6,829 nucleotides of DNA from an uncultured Bacteroidales bacterium (GTDB lineage Bacteria; Bacteroidota; Bacteroidia; Bacteroidales; UBA932). The notes beneath the pieces are model-generated. The model was not told the origin of the DNA, searched no databases, and saw only the letters and a list, made by a program, of their open reading frames with translations. The position numbers were made by a program, and so were the translations under genes. Of the stretch, positions 1 through 5,315 are shown piece by piece (position 1 is the first letter of the stretch; each line of letters begins with the position of its first letter). The stretch is taken from contig CABQAB010000107.1 of NCBI GenBank assembly GCA_902461985.1, positions 1-6,829 of the forward strand. The letters are read 5' to 3'.

Positions 1-246
1 CGGTCAGCGCCCGTGGCTGTGGTGGAATGTAAGCGGCCGGATGTGGAAATAGATGCTGACGTACTGGCACAGGCTGCGCGCTACAACCTGAGTCTGGATA
101 TAAGATGGGTGTTTCTGACGAACGGGCGGCAGACAGTGGCGCTGAAACGTATGGAAGACGGAAGTCTTGTGAATCTGCCTGCTCTGCCGGGATATGGGGA
201 GATGGCGGCAGGAAGAGTGGCGGCCGGCGGAACAGAATCCGAATGA
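1..246 (+). CDS. HsdR N-terminal-like (PD-(D/E)xK) single-domain protein, 5' truncated by window edge
   Basis: The frame is open from base 1 to the TGA at 244-246, giving 81 residues that are the C-terminal part of a protein starting outside the window. Near the visible start, AVVECKRP carries the E-x-K half of a PD-(D/E)xK nuclease motif (E9, K11 of the visible part). It is followed by QAARYN and then WVFLTNGRQTVAL, the pattern of the type I restriction R-subunit N-terminal family (HSDR_N_2). The protein ends soon afterwards with a Gly/Ala-rich tail, so there is no helicase or translocase domain. It is the short stand-alone form common in Bacteroidota, not a true HsdR. The role of that form is not established, and no methylase or specificity subunit is seen nearby. 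The GTG at 13 is an internal codon, not a likely start. cca begins 21 nt downstream, so co-transcription is plausible. The family call is fairly secure; nuclease activity is inferred only. Confidence 0.75.
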   Translation, partial: RSAPVAVVECKRPDVEIDADVLAQAARYNLSLDIRWVFLTNGRQTVALKRMEDGSLVNLPALPGYGEMAAGRVAAGGTESE

Positions 247-267
247 GCAGGCCACAAGTGAAAGAGT

Positions 268-1752
268 ATGAATATGGAAGAAATAAATAAATACGATGAT
301 TTTTTGTCTGCCCCGATTTTTTCCCTGCTCGCAGAAGTGGCAGAGGAAACGGGGCTCAGGGCTTATGTGATAGGTGGTTATGTGAGAGACTGCTTTCTCG
401 GCAGGCCTTCTGACGACGTGGATGTCGTCGTGGAGGGCAGCGGAATCGAATTTGCCGGAAAGGTTGCGGAGAAACTTGCTGTCGGAAGCCACAAAAAGAG
501 CCTGAATGTGTCTGTGTTCAAGAATTTCGGTACGGCTATGATAAAGTACCATGGTCTGGAATTGGAGTTCGTGGGGGCGAGAAAGGAAAGTTACCGCCGT
601 GAGTCGAGAAAACCTATTGTAGAAGACGGTTCGTTGAGGGATGACCAGCTGCGCAGGGATTTCACCATCAATGCCATGGCATTCAGTCTCCAGAAAGAGG
701 ATTTTGGAGCGCTGGTAGACCCGTTCGGCGGCATCAGAGACCTCTCGATGGGCATAATCCGCACACCTTTGGACCCTGATACGACTTTCAGTGACGACCC
801 GTTGAGGATGATACGTGCAATCCGTTTCGCTACCAAACTGTCCACGGAAAAATGCCGTTTCAGCATAGTCCCTGAGGCATTGGATGCCATCAGACGCAAC
901 AGAGACCGTCTTTCCATACTGTCAAGGGAAAGGATTGCCGAGGAACTGAACAAGATTCTGATGACGCAGCAGCCCTCCATGGGTTTCCGCCTCCTGGATG
1001 ACACCGGGCTTTTAGATATCATACTGCCTTCCTTGACCGCCTTGAAAGGAGTAAGTTCGGTGGACGGTCATGGGCATAAGGACAACTTCGAACATACTCT
1101 CCAGGTCCTGGACAATGTTGTGAGTTTCGAGTCAGGAATCGAGGGCAGAACTCCGAATCTCTGGCTGAGGTGGGCGGCTTTGCTTCACGATGTGGGCAAG
1201 GCGAGAACTAAAAGATACGACCCGAAACTCGGCTGGACTTTCCATGGCCATGAGGTCGTGGGAGGGCGTATGGTTCCGAAAATTTTCGCCTCTCTGAAGC
1301 TTCCCCTGAATGAGAAGATGGAGTTCGTGAAGAAACTGGTGGAACTGCATCTTCGTCCTATAGCCCTTGTTACGGAGGAAGTTACGGATTCGGCTGTGAG
1401 GCGCCTGCTGTTCGATGCGGGGGATGACATAGACGAGCTGATGATTCTCTGCCATTCTGACATTACTTCCAAGAATCTGCGCAAGGTTGAACAGCTGCAC
1501 GCCAATTTCGAACTCGTGAGCCGGAAATTAGTGGAGGTGGAGGAGAAGGATGCGCTGCGCAATTTCAAGAATCCAATTGACGGAGAGTATGTCATGCGCC
1601 TTTTCGGAATCAGTCCGTGCCGGGAGATAGGTGTTCTTAAAGAATATGTGAAGAACGCTATTCTTGACGGGAAGATTCCCAATGAGTTTGAAGCGGCTGA
1701 CAGATACATGAGGGAAAAAGCGTCAGAAATGGGTCTGCGTCCGCTTGAGTGA
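268..1752 (+). CDS. cca: CCA tRNA nucleotidyltransferase with HD domain
   Basis: A 494-residue class II nucleotidyltransferase that would add or repair the 3' CCA of tRNAs in the cytoplasm. The N-terminal polymerase head has GGYVRD at 36-41 and the metal-binding DVD at 50-52 (D50, D52). RRDFTINAMAF follows at 129-139 and DDPLRMIRAIRF at 176-187, with the neck helix ERIAEELNKIL at 221-231. A C-terminal HD phosphohydrolase domain follows: H276, H307-D308 in LLHDVGK, a conserved FHGHE at 325-329, and D398 in CHSDIT, so the four expected metal ligands appear present. Poly(A) polymerases share the head, but the HD domain and the lack of a second paralogue in view favour CCA addition. ATG 268 is chosen; ATG 274, two codons on, is an equally possible start. 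No Shine-Dalgarno is seen, as usual for Bacteroidota. The gene lies 21 nt after the HsdR-N-like gene. Confidence 0.93.
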   Translation: MNMEEINKYDDFLSAPIFSLLAEVAEETGLRAYVIGGYVRDCFLGRPSDDVDVVVEGSGIEFAGKVAEKLAVGSHKKSLNVSVFKNFGTAMIKYHGLELEFVGARKESYRRESRKPIVEDGSLRDDQLRRDFTINAMAFSLQKEDFGALVDPFGGIRDLSMGIIRTPLDPDTTFSDDPLRMIRAIRFATKLSTEKCRFSIVPEALDAIRRNRDRLSILSRERIAEELNKILMTQQPSMGFRLLDDTGLLDIILPSLTALKGVSSVDGHGHKDNFEHTLQVLDNVVSFESGIEGRTPNLWLRWAALLHDVGKARTKRYDPKLGWTFHGHEVVGGRMVPKIFASLKLPLNEKMEFVKKLVELHLRPIALVTEEVTDSAVRRLLFDAGDDIDELMILCHSDITSKNLRKVEQLHANFELVSRKLVEVEEKDALRNFKNPIDGEYVMRLFGISPCREIGVLKEYVKNAILDGKIPNEFEAADRYMREKASEMGLRPLE

Positions 1753-1754
1753 TA

Positions 1755-1794
1755 GTCCTTGTAGAGCCGTAGTCTCGTGGACGGCAGTCAGGAC
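1755..1794 (+). other. Possible two-part hairpin after cca
   Basis: GTCCT at 1755-1759 can pair with AGGAC at 1790-1794. Inside it GCCGT at 1766-1770 pairs with ACGGC at 1781-1785, closing a 10-nt loop. It sits just after the cca stop codon, where a transcript end or processing signal would be expected. No T-tract follows, so it is not a standard intrinsic terminator. Both stems are only 5 bp and chance pairing is a real possibility. Confidence 0.22.
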
Positions 1795-1851
1795 GGTCCC
1801 AGGAAGGGATATGTTTGATAAGACGGTTCCCGGAAGGGATATGTTTGATAA
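1792..1851 (+). repeat. Two-copy 30-bp tandem repeat upstream of xerC
   Basis: Unit 1 (1792-1821) and unit 2 (1822-1851) match at 28 of 30 positions by hand alignment; the differences fall at unit positions 7 and 10. The last 20 bases of each unit are identical and include GGAAGGGATATGTTTGATAA. The repeat lies between cca and the xerC-like gene and ends 19 nt before the xerC start. Each unit contains TATGTTTG, which matches the Bacteroidota -7 box TAnnTTTG. Only two copies exist, there are no spacers, and no CRISPR or transposon feature surrounds them. Confidence 0.9.
1814..1847 (+). promoter_or_regulatory. Candidate Bacteroidota-type promoter for xerC-hpf
   Basis: TATGTTTG at 1840-1847 fits the -7 consensus TAnnTTTG. 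A TTTG at 1814-1817, which is part of the -7-like box of the first repeat unit, lies 22 nt upstream and could act as the -33 element. The usual spacing is about 19-21 nt, so this is slightly long. Initiation a few bases after 1847 would leave a leader of roughly 15-20 nt before ATG 1871. The box at 1810-1817 in the first unit has no evident TTTG partner upstream. This is a motif match only; activity is inferred. Confidence 0.45.
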
Positions 1852-1870
1852 TTTGAATTAACAGGTCAAT

Positions 1871-2905
1871 ATGGATGCGGAAAGCGGCAACAGACTGGAC
1901 TCGCTTATAGAGCAGTTCCTGATAAGGATTCGCAGTGTCAGGCGTTATTCTGCGCGGACCTGTGAAATCTACTCGGACGTGCTCCGGCGTTTCTCGGAGT
2001 ATCTTGCCGGTACGTATACCGCTGCCGCCCCCGTGACCGATATGCACGCCCTTCTTGAGCCGCGTCTGCTGAGGGAATACGAAGTACATCTTCTCGACGG
2101 CTGCGGACTCGGCGCCAAGACCGTGAATCTCCATCTCAGCGTACTCAGCAGCTTCTGCTCATTTCTCATACTTTCCGGCGAACTCAAATCCAATCCCGTC
2201 AAGTCGGTACGCCGTCCGAAACTCCCTTCGCGCCTTCCTGACTTCTACCGGGAAGACCAGCTCCGCCAATATTTCAGCAAAACGGAAATCTATGCCTCCG
2301 AAGAATATCTCCGCACTTTCGAAGCCGAACTGCAGGCCGGTCAGGAAAAAGCAGCCAAAGAACTTTACCAGAAGCGTCTGGAACGTGTGCTGATATCCAC
2401 TCTCGCAAATCTCGGAATACGGCGCAGTGAGCTGATTTCCTTGAATATACGCAATTTTGACAGTGGCCGTAGAGTCATGGCTGTAAGGGGAAAAGGAGAT
2501 AAAATGCGGGAAATTCCCGTCGTAGATAGTTTATCTGAAGAATTATTCCTATATTTGAAAGCAGTTGAGTTTATGAAGGGAGGGAAAAGGTCTGCAGAAG
2601 AGCCTATGTTTGTTACCTGGGATGGCAGAAGGATTTATCCTATGCTTGTGGACAGAGCCGTCAAAGGCGATTTCGCCGGCTTGTCGGGAGTTACCGGACG
2701 ACGCTCGCCCCATGTTCTCAGACATACTCTTGCCACAGAACTGCTTGACAGCGGCACCGACTTGAACTCTATCAAGGAAATGCTGGGCCATTCGTCTTTG
2801 GCAGCTACGCAGGTCTATACCCACAACTCCATAACGAAACTGAAACAGGTTTATGAATCGGCTCATCCAAGGGCCAAGAACAAAGGAGGTAATTATGGAG
2901 ATTAG
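1871..2905 (+). CDS. xerC: XerC-like tyrosine recombinase
   Basis: A 344-residue site-specific recombinase. The N-terminal core-binding SAM-like domain spans about residues 10-105, with YSARTCEIY near 26-34 and a NLHLSVLSSFCSFL helix near 86-99. The C-terminal catalytic domain shows the complete set: R184 in GIRRSEL, K208 in GKGDK, H281 and R284 in SPHVLRHTLA, H307 in LGHSS, and the nucleophile Y316 in VYTH. It is about 45 residues longer than typical XerC/XerD (around 300). Much of the excess is a charged helical segment at about 136-170, between the two domains and just before R184. Its position directly upstream of hpf is the usual place of the chromosomal XerC-like gene in Bacteroidota, so a role in chromosome dimer resolution is more likely than a mobile-element integrase. 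Its stop overlaps hpf by 11 nt. Codons about 210-255 are noticeably A+T-richer than the rest. XerC versus XerD cannot be separated by eye. Confidence 0.88.
   Translation: MDAESGNRLDSLIEQFLIRIRSVRRYSARTCEIYSDVLRRFSEYLAGTYTAAAPVTDMHALLEPRLLREYEVHLLDGCGLGAKTVNLHLSVLSSFCSFLILSGELKSNPVKSVRRPKLPSRLPDFYREDQLRQYFSKTEIYASEEYLRTFEAELQAGQEKAAKELYQKRLERVLISTLANLGIRRSELISLNIRNFDSGRRVMAVRGKGDKMREIPVVDSLSEELFLYLKAVEFMKGGKRSAEEPMFVTWDGRRIYPMLVDRAVKGDFAGLSGVTGRRSPHVLRHTLATELLDSGTDLNSIKEMLGHSSLAATQVYTHNSITKLKQVYESAHPRAKNKGGNYGD
2882..2890 (+). promoter_or_regulatory. Strong Shine-Dalgarno that fixes the hpf start
   Basis: AAAGGAGGT can pair over nine bases with the 16S anti-Shine-Dalgarno and lies four bases before ATG 2895. 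It is inside the last codons of xerC (Lys-Gly-Gly). No other gene start in this window has anything comparable, and genes of this phylum generally lack such sites. It is the main reason to place the hpf start at 2895 rather than at the in-frame ATG 2853. Confidence 0.85.
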
Positions 2906-3185
2906 AGTTCAATCTATCCGTTTCGACGCAGATCAGAAACTTTTGGATTTCATTGACAAGAAGTTGGGAAAACTTTCGAAGTTCCATGACTCCGTAATTG
3001 GAGCAGAGGTCAGACTGTCGTTGCTGCAGGAACACAACAACAAGAATGTATGGGTGAGAATCCAGATTCCGGGCAATGACATCGTTGTGGAAAGAAATGC
3101 TGCTACGTTCGAGGATGCTATCGTGGATTGTGCGGACATTCTCAAGGAAAAACTGACGAGAGTCAAAGAAAAGCAGGCAAAATAA
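2895..3185 (+). CDS. hpf: Ribosome hibernation-promoting factor, short form (HPF/RaiA family)
   Basis: A 96-residue cytoplasmic protein of the ribosome-associated sigma-54 modulation / HPF family, which binds the small subunit in slow growth and helps inactivate or dimerise ribosomes. The sequence starts MEIRVQSIRFDAD, continues with a LDFIDKKLGKLSKF helix (17-30), the strand EVRLSLL (38-44), VWVRIQIPG (52-60), IVVERNAATFEDAI (63-76) and a second helix to the C-terminal KEKQAK. This is the beta-alpha-beta-beta-beta-alpha fold, and it stops there: the long-form C-terminal dimerisation domain is absent. The in-frame upstream ATG 2853 would add 14 residues inside xerC that do not resemble the family, so 2895 is preferred because of the adjacent strong Shine-Dalgarno. 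It overlaps the xerC 3' end by 11 nt, suggesting a shared transcript and possibly coupled translation. Confidence 0.92.
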   Translation: MEIRVQSIRFDADQKLLDFIDKKLGKLSKFHDSVIGAEVRLSLLQEHNNKNVWVRIQIPGNDIVVERNAATFEDAIVDCADILKEKLTRVKEKQAK

Positions 3186-3203
3186 TCTTTATTGGTGGGG
3201 CAG

Positions 3204-3234
3204 TTTATTTTTTGAAGATTACTTACTACATTTG
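3204..3234 (+). promoter_or_regulatory. Candidate Bacteroidota-type promoter for holA
   Basis: TACATTTG at 3227-3234 is an exact match to the -7 consensus TAnnTTTG. TTTA at 3204-3207, three of four matches to the -33 TTTG, sits 19 nt upstream, which is the usual spacing. A perfect TTTG at 3211-3214 is only 12 nt away and too close. Transcription would begin around 3240, leaving about 60 nt of leader before ATG 3301. The holA-ABC transporter genes downstream have no other clear promoter, so this may drive them all. Confidence 0.55.
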
Positions 3235-3287
3235 CGGCGCGGCTGACAAAGTCTTATGACAGGTTTTTTCAGTCCGCCCGCTTTTTT
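3234..3287 (+). terminator. Terminator-like G+C stem with T6 between hpf and holA
   Basis: GCGG at 3234-3237 pairs with CCGC at 3278-3281, and GCGG at 3239-3242 pairs with CCGC at 3274-3277, with C3238 bulged. The result is an eight-pair all-G:C stem followed at once by six T at 3282-3287. A second T6 lies at 3264-3269 inside the loop. The position after hpf suits an intrinsic terminator for the xerC-hpf transcript. Against it, the loop is 31 nt, long for this class, although a small GAC-AAA-GTC hairpin at 3245-3253 could shorten it. Confidence 0.4.
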
Positions 3288-3300
3288 AAACAATACAGGG

Positions 3301-4341
3301 ATGGCAAAAGGTTATGAAGATCTGGACGGAGTCTGCGCGAGGCTTGTCGCCGATGCGAAGGCGAAGCGTTTCGCACCGGTCTATCTGCTGACGGGAGATG
3401 AGGACTATTATGTCGACTTGGTGTGCAATGCTGTGATTGACAATGCCTTTGATGACGAGAGCGAAAGGGATTTCAACCAGATGATATTCTACGGGGCGGA
3501 CACCGATGCCGATACAGTCATAACCGCAGCCCGCCGCTATCCCATGTTTGCGGAGCGGCAGTTAGTGGTGGTGAAGGAAGCCCAGATGCTGAGGAACCTC
3601 GATGAGCTCGCGCTCTACTGTGAGAAGCCCCTCGAAACCACGGTGCTCGTAATCGCAATGCACGGAGGCACGGTCGACAAGCGCAAGTCTCTGTATAAAT
3701 CGGTGTCTAAAATAGGCGTCGTGGTGGAATCAAAGCAAATCCGTGACTACGAAATGCCCCGGTGGATTTCCTCCTATTTCTCATCGAGAGGCTTGTCGAT
3801 AGAGCCGGAAGCAGCCGAACTGCTTGCTGAATATGCGGGTGTGGATATGTCCAAAATAGCCGTCGAGACCGACAAGATGCTCAAGAATCTGCCTCAGGGC
3901 ACTGTTTCGGTGACGGTAAGGGATATCGAGACCAATGTCGGCATAAGCAGGGAATACAGCATTTTCGAGCTCACGAGGGAACTGTCCATGAAAAATTCAG
4001 CCAAGGCCCTCAAGATAGCCTCCTATATGGGCGCGTCGGCCAAATTCGCCCTTCCGATGGCGACTGCCGCACTCTTCACCCATTATTACAGAATATTGAA
4101 ATACCATGCCCTGCTTAAGTCCAGGCCAGGTGCCGGCAGCGCGGAAAAAGCTTCACTTTTAGGTGTAAACCCCTATTTTCTAAGGGAATATGACACGGCT
4201 GTGCGAAACTATCCTCTCGGAAAATGTATGTCCGCCATAGCCCTCCTCCGGGATTATGACTATAAGGGCAAGGGCGGAGAGACGGGGGAGGCCTCTCCCG
4301 GTGAACTTTTAGTGGAACTGGTAGCCAGACTGTTGAGTTAG
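3301..4341 (+). CDS. holA: DNA polymerase III subunit delta
   Basis: A 346-residue clamp-loader subunit that opens the beta sliding clamp during replication. Family marks in order: FAPVYLLTGDEDYYVD at 24-39, ARRYPMFAERQLVVVKEAQ at 77-95, the KRKSLYKSV region near 127-135, GVDMSKIAVETDKM at 180-193, and NVGISREYSIFELTREL at 212-228. The C-terminal collar helices follow, with GVNPYFLREYDTA at 288-300 and a terminal DYKGKGGE / ELLVELVARLLS. The length is normal. As expected for delta, no Walker ATP-binding site is present. The in-frame ATG 3256 would add 15 residues (MTGFFSPP...) that lie inside the predicted hairpin loop and do not look like the family; ATG 3301 gives a start typical of Bacteroidota delta proteins (MAKG followed by a short helix). 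The TAG stop is created by a 17-bp tandem duplication. An ABC transporter pair follows on the same strand. Confidence 0.9.
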   Translation: MAKGYEDLDGVCARLVADAKAKRFAPVYLLTGDEDYYVDLVCNAVIDNAFDDESERDFNQMIFYGADTDADTVITAARRYPMFAERQLVVVKEAQMLRNLDELALYCEKPLETTVLVIAMHGGTVDKRKSLYKSVSKIGVVVESKQIRDYEMPRWISSYFSSRGLSIEPEAAELLAEYAGVDMSKIAVETDKMLKNLPQGTVSVTVRDIETNVGISREYSIFELTRELSMKNSAKALKIASYMGASAKFALPMATAALFTHYYRILKYHALLKSRPGAGSAEKASLLGVNPYFLREYDTAVRNYPLGKCMSAIALLRDYDYKGKGGETGEASPGELLVELVARLLS

Positions 4342-4355
4342 CCAGACTGTTGAAT
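4322..4355 (+). repeat. 17-bp tandem duplication spanning the holA stop codon
   Basis: Units 4322-4338 and 4339-4355 match at 16 of 17 positions, starting with TAGCCAGACTGTTGA in both; only the next-to-last base differs (G/A). The TAG stop of holA is the first three bases of the second unit. Because 17 is not a multiple of three, the second unit is read in another frame. Removing either unit makes holA run in frame into the ABC ATPase gene. Confidence 0.92.
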
Positions 4356-4388
4356 TGGCACAACAAGAAATTTTTTGAATACAGCAAT

Positions 4389-5300
4389 ATGAAACTCATT
4401 GAATGCAGGGAAATCTGCAAGTCCTTCGGAGAGAAAGTGGCATTGGACAATGTCAGCGTCTCTTTTGAAAAAGGCAGGATTTTCGGTCTTCTCGGTCCCA
4501 ACGGTGCCGGCAAGACCACTCTTATCAGGATTGTAAACCGCATCGCCATTCCAAATAGCGGAGAGGTTCTGTTCGAAGGCAGGCCGATTACCCAGAACGA
4601 TGTGGAGAAGATAGGATATATGCCGGAAGAAAGGGGACTCTACCGCAAAATGAAAGTCGGGGAGCAGGCTCTTTTCCTCGCCCGTCTCAAAGGCATGTCA
4701 TCAGCCGAGGCGGAAAGGGAACTGAAAAAATGGTTCGTGAAGTTCGGCATGGAGTCGTGGTGGAACAAGAAAGTCGAGGAACTTTCCAAGGGTATGGCCC
4801 AGAAGGTACAGTTCATAACCACTGTGGTGCACAAGCCGTCCCTTCTGATTTTAGACGAGCCGTTCAGCGGTTTCGACCCTGTGAATGCAATGCTGATACG
4901 CAACGAAATCCTTGCCCTGAGGGATGCGGGAGCGACAATTGTGCTTTCTACCCACAATATGGAGTCGGTCGAGGAACTCTGCGATGACATAGCTCTCATC
5001 AACAAGTCACGTCTTGTGGTTTCCGGCCGTCTGGACGAAATCCGCCGCCGCTACGGGAACAACAATGTCGAAGTCATCTACACTGCCCGGAAGCCATTGG
5101 AGGCTGTAGATGGGCAGTTCCGTGTGCTTAGCGACGAAAACAGGGACGGGGTCCAGACCGCAGTCATCGCTCTCGAAAACGGGGTGGAATCCAACGCGAT
5201 AATCCCGTCATTGCTGGAGCAGGCGAAGCTGCGCTCGTTCAGGGAACTTGTGCCGCGCATGAACGACATTTTCATCGATTTGGTCAAAGAATCTAAATAG
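4389..5300 (+). CDS. ABC transporter ATP-binding protein, NatA-like
   Basis: A 303-residue ATPase that would power the membrane protein encoded next. Walker A is GPNGAGKTT at 36-44. The Q-loop region reads GYMPEERGLY (77-86) with Glu at the usual Gln position, the signature reads LSKGMAQKV (132-140) instead of LSGGQ, Walker B is LLILDEP at 152-158, the D-loop is SGFDP at 160-164, and the switch His is H189 in STHNM. The variant Q-loop and signature are common in the NatA/YhaQ group and do not imply loss of activity. A C-terminal extension of about 80 residues after 220 fits the DUF4162 accessory domain. The start is ATG 4389, which gives the usual MKLIE...ICKSFGEK opening. The frame is open further upstream to TTG 4350, but those 13 residues (NWHNKKFFEYSN) look non-coding. 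The permease begins 15 nt after the stop. The substrate is not evident; B. subtilis NatAB exports sodium, which should not be assumed here. Confidence 0.9.
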   Translation: MKLIECREICKSFGEKVALDNVSVSFEKGRIFGLLGPNGAGKTTLIRIVNRIAIPNSGEVLFEGRPITQNDVEKIGYMPEERGLYRKMKVGEQALFLARLKGMSSAEAERELKKWFVKFGMESWWNKKVEELSKGMAQKVQFITTVVHKPSLLILDEPFSGFDPVNAMLIRNEILALRDAGATIVLSTHNMESVEELCDDIALINKSRLVVSGRLDEIRRRYGNNNVEVIYTARKPLEAVDGQFRVLSDENRDGVQTAVIALENGVESNAIIPSLLEQAKLRSFRELVPRMNDIFIDLVKESK

Positions 5301-5315
5301 TAAAATCAGAATATC

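Noticed and set aside
1..246. Part of a type I restriction-modification system
   Set aside because: The protein ends after the nuclease-like domain, with no translocase domain and no hsdM or hsdS; the next gene is cca.
4..552. Long minus-strand open frame (182 codons) across the HsdR-N-like gene and the start of cca
   Set aside because: It lies antisense to two genes with clear family motifs, and its translation (His/Ser/Arg-rich) has no recognisable domain.
1792..1851. CRISPR array or transposon end for the 30-bp repeats
   Set aside because: There are only two units, joined directly with no spacers, and no cas gene, transposase or terminal inverted repeats.
1658..2134. Minus-strand open frame crossing the cca-xerC gap and the tandem repeat, in which each 30-bp unit would code a ten-residue peptide repeat
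   Set aside because: Antisense to cca and xerC with no family resemblance. A 30-bp unit keeps frame on any strand, so the peptide repeat is not evidence.
2853..2894. Upstream in-frame ATG 2853 as the hpf start
   Set aside because: The 14 extra residues overlap xerC codons and do not resemble HPF N-termini; ATG 2895 has the strong Shine-Dalgarno and the typical MEIRVQS start.
1871..2905. The tyrosine recombinase as the integrase of a mobile element
   Set aside because: No attachment-site repeats, tRNA target or cargo genes are nearby. It overlaps hpf in the position usual for the chromosomal Xer gene.
3256..3300. ATG 3256 as the holA start
   Set aside because: It would add 15 non-family residues (Phe/Pro-rich) and sits in the loop of the predicted hairpin, only about 16 nt from the likely transcription start; ATG 3301 fits the family.
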